Positions 56,962-64,000 of a stretch of 64,000 bases of DNA are shown one piece after another. Both the position numbers and the translations under genes were made by a program. Below the pieces are notes generated by a model. The model had not been told where the DNA came from, ran no database searches, and saw nothing but the letters and a program-made list of their open reading frames with translations. Source of the DNA: Isoetes taiwanensis (taxonomy: Eukaryota > Streptophyta > Lycopodiopsida > Isoetales > Isoetaceae); contig JAJEKV010000686.1 in assembly GCA_021234155.1 (NCBI GenBank), forward strand, positions 1 to 64,000, read 5' to 3'. How positions within the stretch are numbered: the first letter of the stretch is position 1; each line of letters begins with the position of its first letter.

Positions 56962-58512
56962 TTGGCAATATATAACTCGACATGCATATGTAAAATATTT
57001 TTAATTTTTAATGCAATCATGTTGTGCTGTTATAAAAAAAGGTCACATTCTCGACGCAAATTTACTAACCCGGGAAAAAGTTGCAGTGCCAAAATGGTCC
57101 AAAATCCTGACATAAATCCAATTTAAATGAATTATGGTTTAGGCTTTTACTAATCAAGAGCAAAAGGTACAATGGGTGATGGGCGAAGAGCCAAGAATAC
57201 CCAATGTACCTTTTGGCCCTTGCTGTCTTACCATTCTTATGCTAATTCAGTATTGATTGGCTGCAGGTACGCGGTATTCTTCTTCCATTATACTAATAGT
57301 CGTATTTAATTAAAGTGGGACTCATTCCATTCCCATTTTTTTTCGGAACCCTGTTAATTTACACGAAAAGGAGCACCCCGACCCGAAAACTATCCTTAAT
57401 TCGAATTTTTGTCTAGAACTCTGCATCGAAGCCCACCTCCAGGTTTCCCTGGATAGCGAGTCGAGAACAAGAACAATGCAACTGAAACAAAGGAAATTCA
57501 TTAAAGATTGAAACCAAAGCTCTAGTTGAAAAAGAATTTTTATTAATAAATTGAATAGGTACAATGTATTTTACATTGGACGCAGAGACCATGGCGGTCT
57601 CATTTGTCACTCTGATTACATCATCTTGGTAGGTGGTCCACCTAAGGGGATTAACTTGCGGCGCTTCTTCACGCCATTGTAAGCCTTGGGGGCAACTCGA
57701 AGAGTGTGGAATGCCTCACGTGGAGGTGCCTGCTCGAGCTACCGGCCGACTTGTCCATCCGACTTCTCCACTTTCGCCTCCCATGACCTTTCATCGAATA
57801 TGCTCCTTCCCCAACCTCCGTGGATGTTATGCAATGCTTGCAAGATGCTTTGAGCTTCCTGGACTTTCTCTTTGTTCTTCGCTGTTCTTTATTCGGGGTG
57901 TAGCGAGCAACCTCGAATTAGCGAGCAACCTTATCCAGGCGGGCAAGAGTGTAGCGTGGCCAGGGATACGTGCCGAAACGGTATTTCTTTAAGCCTTGGC
58001 GGGATGCATGCCTTTGGAGGCTGGTCTACGTGATGCTGGCGGGATGCGTGCTCGTGTCGGATGCGGTTATCGAACCACGGAGCAAGGAGAGTATGATTAA
58101 CAATAGCGGTGCCCTTAGTCAAAGCGAAGAAAAAGAATGTTGAAATCAAATTACAATGGAGAACATTCATTCCATACAAGCGCATTCAATGGCGTGGGGA
58201 AGTAGTCTTTCTCGACTTCAGCGAGTCGAAAGGCCGAGAAAAGTCCAAGTACAACCATTCTCATTAGAATATGGTTGCATCCAATCACACACGGAAGCAT
58301 ACAAATGGTTTCGTCAACGAGACAAGCAGTGCCTTTCTCGACAAACAAACATACAAATGGTCTCATCAGCAGGACAAGCATGCCTTTCTCGACTCATGAG
58401 TCGAGAAAGTCAGCGAAAACTCAATATACAAGTATATTCATTACAAAATGTAAGTACATTTGTTCACGTTTGTTTACAATATTCACACAATTTGACTATC
58501 TGAAAGCAGAGG
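56962..58512. other. Stretch between the DUF7869 relic and the FCP1-like gene
   Basis: The part near 57540-57610 (TTATTAATAAATTG, GGACGCAGAGACC) may be another retroposon 3' end on the minus strand. The plus-strand frame 57633-57992 has no known motif. The part 58150-58512 is probably the 3' flank of the FCP1-like gene. It contains two copies of an approximately 55 bp unit ending GCCTTTCTCGAC (near 58341 and 58393) and palindromes of family 2. Confidence 0.45.
58384..58409. repeat. Palindrome, family 2, 26 bp perfect
   Basis: Arms CTTTCTCGACTCA and its exact complement, with no spacer. It lies about 100 bp beyond the stop codon of the minus-strand FCP1-like gene. A degenerate relative is at 58208-58233. 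Confidence 0.9.
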
Positions 58513-59546
58513 TCAATCTTCTTGATCACCAAAATATTTGTCGTCCATAGCTTTCATGATCGCCTTGCTCTCTGGATCGGGTTCCGTGAGGCTCGGATAG
58601 TTCCTAATCACATCGGCGACAAGAATGGCAAATAGGGATTCCGCCAAGACAGGACAAAGTCCGAAAGACAACCACCTATCTGTCTCATAATCTTCAGGTC
58701 GATATGCCTTAGCAAGGATTGTATTTTGGCGAGTTGTGATAGCACTTGTGGAGTCGTCTATGATCGGGCGTGTTGTGTTTGCCATAGTCGGGAATTGCTC
58801 ATAAACCCTGTCCAGCCTTTTCACCATAATATGCTTCCCTTTGTGATGGCTGGATCGAGGTCCGACACATGCTCGACCCTTCGTTTCCCCAAACGAACTT
58901 GAACTTCAAAACCGGAAGGCCGAGAACACCAAGAACATTGACAATATTTTTTGGCCATACAAGACCATATGCCAACGAATCCCCGTTCAGGCACCATTCA
59001 ACAATTTCCTTTGCTCTAGGCCTCGGATATACGATTTTATGCTCCGTTTTTAGGTCGGGATGCGCGAGGTGTTAAGCTTCGGGGACGTCTTTATCGTGGT
59101 ATACTGCAGCTAATACTCCATTGACGTCAAATATTACAAGCTTGGCGGGACCGAATTTGGATCCCGTTTGAGTTTGGTTTGACCATATTTCCGGTTCATC
59201 GGGATCCATATGCGGGATCATTATCTTTTCAGGTCCTTCACGGCGCGTGGCGATGTCTTGCTCGATTGTCTTTGTGGAGTGCATTGTCCTCCTCGCGGCG
59301 TGAACCGCCGCTAGATATTGACAATGATCCGAGTCGTTGACATGGAACTCCACGAAATGATGACATCGTCGGAAAGAAACAAGTTTTTCGACTTCATGAG
59401 TCGAGAATGGAAAAAAAAGTATTGAAAGGAAGCGAGTTTTTTCGACTCGCTGAGTCGAGAAAACACCGATAGAAACAAAGTAAACTCACCTCAATCTGAT
59501 TCTCAAGAATGTGTTCGGCAACATTCTGGTCTAAACCTCGCGACAT
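58513..59546 (-). pseudogene. FCP1/NIF-like HAD phosphatase, minus strand, lightly damaged
   Basis: The start is MSRGLDQNVAEHILENQIE (59546-59490), then a 142 bp intron (59489-59348, GTGAGT to GGAG) that keeps phase. Next comes a frame with KLVIFDVNGVLAAVYHDKD near 59120, the nucleophile loop of the FCP1 type where the second acid is replaced by N, as in plant DLNG-type members. Later pieces are YPRPRAKEIVEWCL, FVWGNEG, KHIMVKRLDRVYEQFP and RPIIDDS with the closing acids, ending at 58513. Only one in-frame TAA (59072) and one frameshift (near 58850) break it. Family members remove phosphate from proteins such as the RNA polymerase II tail, though the N at the catalytic loop makes activity uncertain. 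Confidence 0.65.
59385..59464. repeat. Two family-2 palindromes inside the FCP1-like intron
   Basis: TTTTTCGACTTCATGAGTCG continues to AGAA at 59385-59408, and GTTTTTTCGACTCG with CTGAGTCGAGAAAAC spans 59436-59464. Both have the TCGACT and AGTCGA arms with slightly unlike centres. Confidence 0.75.
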
Positions 59547-59619
59547 TTTCGTCTCCGTCGGCTTTGTGCGCCTCGGCCCCGTGTTTGTCTTCGTCCTCGC
59601 TCGTCTTTACTACTTCCAT

Positions 59620-61093
59620 TTATCTTCCTCCCTTTGAAATGCTCATGAAGCGAGATCCGGTGTATGACCGAATGGTTTCAACCATGTCCTTATTTCCAAC
59701 CACGGATATAGGTTTCATTCCATAAAGCATAGCCCCCGAGAGAACAGGCCATTCATGTACCACTTTCGCGATACAATTTGATCTTCCTCGACCCAAATTT
59801 GGTTATGAAGTACTTGATAACTCTTGGCCGGATAGGAATTCTATGTATAGGACGCCGCGCACCATCTTTTCGACTTTGTCCATCGATGGCACATCCTCCA
59901 TAAATCTGCCGCCCTTCCAGGGTTCCATCTGCTCTTGAGAGATCATGAACCTGTCGAGATAATGATGTTCGCTAGACCACCACTTATCCAGGTCTATAGC
60001 CGATCTTGAAATCAAAACCAAAACTATATTGGCAAAGCTTGGTGCCTTCGGCAAGCCAAGTCTACACTCATGTTCAAGTTCATATATGGAGTACATGATC
60101 TTGTTGGTGAAGTTAATATCAGCGGCCCATTGGGAGACAGCAGTTGTCTGATTGCCCGGCATGCAAAAGACAAGGAAACTGAAAGTATCCAGGTCGGTCA
60201 TGTCGAACCGCGTCTTGTACCATTTTGCTCTATGTCAGCTTTGTCATAAAAAGGGTGGGGTCTTCGATCATATTGATGGCAAAATAGTGCCGCGGTCCAG
60301 TGCGGTTCGGACCACCAAATCCCTTGTGCCCCAAAGTTACCAGAAATGGAGGGGAGCTATCATCGGCCTTAAATGGGACCACCCCGAATCCAAGCTTCCT
60401 CTTCAGAATTGCCATAGCACGTTCAGGGAAGGGAAGGGTTTTGACGTTACGCTTTAGCTTGGTGTTGATGTAGGGTTGACATAGACGGTTCAATTCCTTC
60501 ATGTCTTCCTCATCAAGGGCAGCCTTTTCCTTGTAATAATCAAAGTCATGGTATTCATTAGATGCAACGTTGCGAGAACTTCGTGATGCCTTCTTCTAAT
60601 GCATTTGTCTCTTTAGGACTGTGGCATAATCTTTGCGTCCTGCATTTTTAGAACTCCTAGTCTTCCTTAGCGAGATTGTTCCATCAAGATTTCGCCTTGT
60701 AGGTCAAAGCGTTTCTTTGTCCGGTCGGGCCACGTATCCTTTTCATGAACTGCTTGTCGAGCATTTTTGGGGTCCACTGCTTGGAAATTCTCCATTCTTT
60801 GTCCTCGCCCCTTGCCTCTTGTCCATTGAGCCTATATCTCAGTCCATTTCTTCCAGACCGCCTCAGTGCTAAGAATGAGGTCATATTGGTCTGAGAGAGA
60901 CTCCCTGCCCTTCCTTGGTGTTCTCTTCTTCTTCTCCTCTTCATCTTCTCCCTCATCATCTTCGGCCCTCGGTGAGAACATATCTGTGAGAGTTTCTCAA
61001 AGGTCTTCCACTTATCAGGGGAGCCTGTTTCCTTTAGGACGCTGAGGACAACCCAATGCTTTCCACTGTTGCCGAGCGTGTATGATCTGGTCA
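59620..61093 (-). pseudogene. Unknown nuclear-type protein, large minus-strand exon region
   Basis: After an acceptor-like CTGAATGCAG at about 61094, the minus strand reads RSYTLGNSGKHWVVLSVLKE. An acidic and basic run follows (DDEGEDEEEKKKRTPRKGR near 60930), then DQYDLILSTEAVWKKW, LDEEDMKELNRLCQPYI, FPERAMAILKRKLGFGVV, LGHKGFGG (60502-60230), KIMYSIYELEHECRLGLP and DVPSMDKVEKMVRG (60201-59803). It ends SISKGGR at 59620. Several small frameshifts separate the pieces. No family recognised. It is followed 75 bp later by the FCP1-like gene on the same strand. Confidence 0.45.
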
Positions 61094-61190
61094 GGATACG
61101 GGCTGCATTCAGTCAATGTCCCAATGTCAGAGCATGAAAGTATCTACAAACACCCAAGGTAAACACTAAATAGTAGCCCCGAAGTAGAAG

Positions 61191-61256
61191 AAAATTAGAC
61201 ATTCAAGGGACTTTCTCGACTCGCGAGTCGAGAAAGTCCCTTGAATGTCTAATTTT
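61191..61256. repeat. Perfect 66 bp palindrome containing the family-2 core
   Basis: The centre lies between 61223 and 61224. The core arms CTTTCTCGACTCG are extended outward by CATTCAAGGGA and AAAATTAGA with exact complements on the other side. A further weaker match (CCGAAGTA with TACTTCGG) lies just outside both ends, interrupted by a four-base gap. It sits in a minus-strand intron-like region. Confidence 0.95.
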
Positions 61257-61269
61257 TACTTCGGGTTTT

Positions 61270-61469
61270 TTTCGACTCGAAGTCGAAAGCTATGCATCCT
61301 TTGATTTCTTGTGTTTTTGGCTTTCTGGAAGCTCGCAGTCGAGAAACCCCAGTGATAATCGCGAAATGTTAGGATGGTAGGGCTTTCTCGACTCGCGAGT
61401 CGAGAAACCCCAGTGATAAAGGGGAAATGTTAGGATGGTAGGGCATTTCGACTTCATGAAGTCGAGAAT
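61270..61469. repeat. Cluster of family-2 palindromes separated by a 60 bp repeat
   Basis: Palindromes occur at 61270-61288, 61321-61346 (degenerate), 61384-61407 (perfect 24 bp) and 61446-61468 (TCGACTTCATGAAGTCGA core). Between them the spacer CCCCAGTGATAA followed by GAAATGTTAGGATGGTAGGG occurs twice, so palindrome plus spacer was duplicated in tandem. Confidence 0.85.
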
Positions 61470-61494
61470 GGAAAGAATCGAGAGAGTTATTTAC

Positions 61495-62763
61495 CTTACG
61501 TGGCTGGCACTCACGCTATTGTGTTCTCGGGTAATCTTTGGCCGATTCGGTTCTTGGCGTCTGGCTGAAAGAACTCTGCACTCTCGCTTGGCATATCTAT
61601 CCTTGATCCTTTACGGCACCTCCTTCTCCGTCTGCAATACTTGTCGCCCTCACTGAATGCTGACCGTCCACTACCCAGAACCGGATGTCTTTTTCCCTTG
61701 AGTCTTCCCTCGGACTTCGGTGAACAATCGGCCGGTCGATCTGGCGAAAGGTATGACATCCCGAGCATTGGATGCGCAGCGGGATGTCGCACCATCGGGT
61801 TGAGAATCTCCAAAGATGTCTTTGGATTAAATTCCACAATGGTTGAACAAAGGCGGCATCTCCGTGCGGACCTTCGGGCATCGATGTCCAAGAGCGGCTT
61901 TTGTGCTATTCCCAGCGGATAATCTTGAGCCGGCGGCTCCATTTTACGTGCCCCCTCGTGAAATCGATGCGGTCATGCGGATCCATTAGTTGGGAGTCCA
62001 CCATATCTTCGTCTCGCTTCATCATCGATTCCTCGGGTGTGGTGTCATCTTACGCATCTTTGGTCTTGTCGGGACTTTTTTACGTAACCACAACTTCCCT
62101 CCCCCACTTTGCGAGTGTTGTAGAGTCTTCAAAGACGATAGAAGTGAAGCTCCCCGTATTGAATAGTTTTCCCGACTACGGAAATCTCCATTCCAAGCTC
62201 CACGGATGTTAGGGTTAGGCCTCCTTCATCCCTTCAGATCCTTCCATCCAAGGTTCGACAATTTAAAAGCGTGAGCCTTTTTGTGCGTGCCCTTCGCCTT
62301 GCTCATGGAAGAGTGAGAATAATTTGAAACTGATAATTTTTTCGTGTGATAGAACTTACTCTTCTGGCAGTCTTCGACATGTAGTGTTAGATGCTTCGAA
62401 TCTGGCGCTGAGACGGAGAGCACAACACCGATTTTCTTGTACTTGTCTCCGGAGCTCTTCTTGTCCCTTTGGTGGAGAAACAGATCTTTCTCTTTCCCCA
62501 CATGCCGATACCTCGACATACCACCAAGAATCTGGCTGGTGTGTCAAAAGCTCGTCTCCGGGTCCCTCGATGACGAAAAACGGAGTTCGGCCAGTGATCA
62601 CTAGTGAGTCCGCGGTGAATGCTGCAAGACGAAAGGATGGATCAGTGAAGGTATTCCGACCAAAGAAAAACCTCAGAGCTCACCTAAGCCGCCTGTCTTT
62701 TTCTTCTTGCTGCCGCTAGAACCAGCATCCCCTCCGGCACCTCGCTTCTTCGACGGAGTCGCC
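61495..62763 (-). pseudogene. N-terminal part of an unknown minus-strand gene
   Basis: The minus strand starts MATPSKKRGAGGDAGSSGSK with a basic run KKKK, at 62763. It then reads VITGRTPFFVIEGPGDELL and HQPDSWWYVEV (about 62600-62510). After a frameshift come KSSGDKYKKIGVVLSVSA and KAKGTHKKAHAFKLSNLG (to 62226). Further frames cover 61942-61500. A donor-like GTAAAT follows a CGTAAG near 61494, facing the acceptor at 61094, so this may be the first part of the gene continuing at 61093. No family recognised. Confidence 0.4.
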
Positions 62764-63166
62764 ATGTCTGTATGCCCCCTCATCTTCTTCCTGCTCGAAC
62801 CCTTCTGTAAATTAAGTTTCCTCCGCGCGTTGTAAGTTTTAGGACTGCATGTAAAAAAGATCGGGCGTGTTCTTTAATTTGAATTTAAGGACATGCAATC
62901 ATTTAAGAAAAAATGCGGGCTAAGGGTACAGCACGGTCGTCTTTAGCCCGCCCAAACACTATTTCGAAATTGAATCACATCAAGGGACTTAGTGAGCGGA
63001 GTGTAGTTTATCTTCACTCGACGGATTGGCGACTTTGAGTTGGGAGGCGAGCATCGACTGCAAGCGACCTCCGGAATGGCGCCGCGACGCGGTAAGCTCC
63101 TCACATCGCCTTGCTCTGTGTATTTTTTCTGACCGCGCGTCTTATTGCAAGCGATTGATTTGATCG
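62764..63166. other. Intergenic region between divergent genes
   Basis: The minus-strand gene starts at 62763 and a plus-strand exon starts at or before 63167, so this probably contains both promoters. A short leader-type frame MAPRRG with a donor GTAAGC occurs near 63076. No TATA box is obvious. Confidence 0.45.
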
Positions 63167-63379
63167 ATGAGCACGCGAGCTAAGGTAGGAAGCGGGAGAG
63201 GAGCTTCGGACCACGGAACTCTACAACTGCGCCATGGAATGGGGATACACGAGAATCGCAGATTGATACAAGTATTAGATGCGAATGCACTCTTGATGAG
63301 ACCAAATGAAGAAGCAAAGACTCTCGGTGGGGCTGCGGGATCCGGATCTGGGGCCCAAGGGAATTTCTGCGTGAAGAGG
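63167..63379 (+). CDS. First-exon-like frame of an unknown gene
   Basis: The frame from ATG 63167 reads MSTRAKVGSGRGASDHG, LIQVLDANALLMRPNEEAK and ends GNFCVKR right before GTGAGTTTGG, a strong donor. Glycine and alanine rich near its end. No family recognised. The next exon was not identified before the window closes. Confidence 0.4.
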
Positions 63380-64000
63380 TGAGTTTGGTGCACCTCTCTT
63401 ATTTTGCTGTAGAACATGCCGTGGTGTTTAGATCATGGAACCGCTTTCGTGTTTAGATGGATTTCTTGTTTCCTTGTCGAGCATTTTTCAGCTTCGAGAT
63501 GATTTACTCTAGGTTGAGAGATGCGCCGACGCGAAACAATGGATCGAGGCTAAACTTGAAGCGATTCCGTTTTAGGTGTTTTTATTGGAATGTTTTCTTG
63601 GAATGTTGTATATAGAACAGGCTAGGTCTAAGGCCCGGGAGGTGCGGTTCAAATGCATCCTCACGTGGTTAAAGTCGAGAGGCCTCCACCGGTCGGAACC
63701 ACTCCTCGCAATATTCGAGGAAGATGGTTGAAGGAGAGTGGCTTTCGAGATAGGCTAGAGGCACACGGGACTACAAGCAGGAGAATACAAAGTGCTTGGT
63801 TGTAGAGACCTATGCTAAGACCCAAAGGCTACAGACGGTCGGGGCCACTTCCCTATCGCAATATTCGAAAGCAAAGATAGTTTGAAGGAGAGTGGCTCGG
63901 TGCCTCTAGGCACCCTGAGAGAATGCGGGGAGGGCATTGCTATGTGGGATCGGGCTAAGGGATTCTCGACTTAAAGTCGAATGTAAGCCTTGCTTCCTCT
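63380..64000. other. Window end, with a local duplication and one palindrome
   Basis: CGGTCGGAACCACTCC with GCAATATTCGA and GAAGGAGAGTGGCT near 63690-63745 recurs with changes near 63836-63898. A family-2 palindrome (TTCTCGACTTAAAGTCGAA) is at 63963-63981. No gene recognised. Confidence 0.5.

Noticed and set aside
58384-58409. Bacterial rho-independent terminator
   Set aside because: The palindrome lacks a loop and a following T run, and the context is eukaryotic.
57590-64000. The 58-63 kb genes as part of a giant-virus insertion
   Set aside because: Introns with normal donor sites and a plant-type FCP1 domain argue for ordinary eukaryotic genes. The idea is kept only as a test for the 47.6-52.2 kb cluster.

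Overview
The window looks like nuclear DNA of a land plant with a large, repeat-rich genome. Evidence: GT-AG introns, an MO1/CTF2-type FAD monooxygenase family, an FKBP53-like gene with acidic and basic blocks, Tat-type Ty3/Gypsy LTR elements with an Asp-tRNA-like primer site, Helitron ends and several kinds of LINE. Two DUF7869 proteins and the general make-up would suit a fern, lycophyte or gymnosperm, but the species cannot be fixed from sequence alone. No bacterial gene order, operon, CRISPR array or rRNA was seen. Almost every recognisable gene carries stops or frameshifts, so the window is mostly relics, or the assembly is poorly polished.

Layout. 1-5 kb: a broken six-exon FAD monooxygenase copy. 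5-15 kb: mostly unrecognised sequence, a LINE scrap near 7.1-7.5 kb and an interspersed repeat (repeat A, 8.6-9.9 kb). 15.6-17.1 kb: an intron-containing FKBP-type prolyl isomerase pseudogene, followed by local duplications. 20.5-23.6 kb: the second FAD monooxygenase, same strand and same exon map, less damaged. 24.8-26.7 kb: repeat B, the inverted partner of repeat A, interrupted by the 3' end of another retroposon. 28.1-34.9 kb: a minus-strand Ty3/Gypsy relic (protease, reverse transcriptase start, an extra coiled-coil ORF, 3' LTR), split by a minus-strand LINE at 31.4-34.3 kb. 35.0-36.7 kb: an intact DUF7869 ORF. 37-40 kb: a LINE 3' end, an approximately 872 bp direct duplication and a Helitron 3' terminus. 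41.6-45.1 kb: a LINE reverse transcriptase scrap joined to a second, plus-strand copy of the Ty3 element (LTR, primer site, gag with three zinc knuckles).

45-64 kb is different in texture. It holds gene remnants mainly on the minus strand: a divergent histone H3-like gene, an FCP1/HAD-like phosphatase and several unrecognised proteins. It also holds two families of short palindromes. Family 1 is an approximately 67 bp hairpin with ends like GGATCACACGACGCGAA, with six full-size copies between 45.2 and 52.2 kb; arms and length are kept while the middle varies. Family 2 is built on arms TTTCTCGACT and occurs at least eight times between 58.2 and 64.0 kb, mostly inside introns of the minus-strand genes, including one perfect 66 bp palindrome. 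A short TTAGGG-type telomere-like tract abuts one family-1 hairpin. These palindrome families are the best candidates for something undescribed. Whether they are tiny MITEs, processed RNA hairpins or 3'-end signals cannot be settled here.
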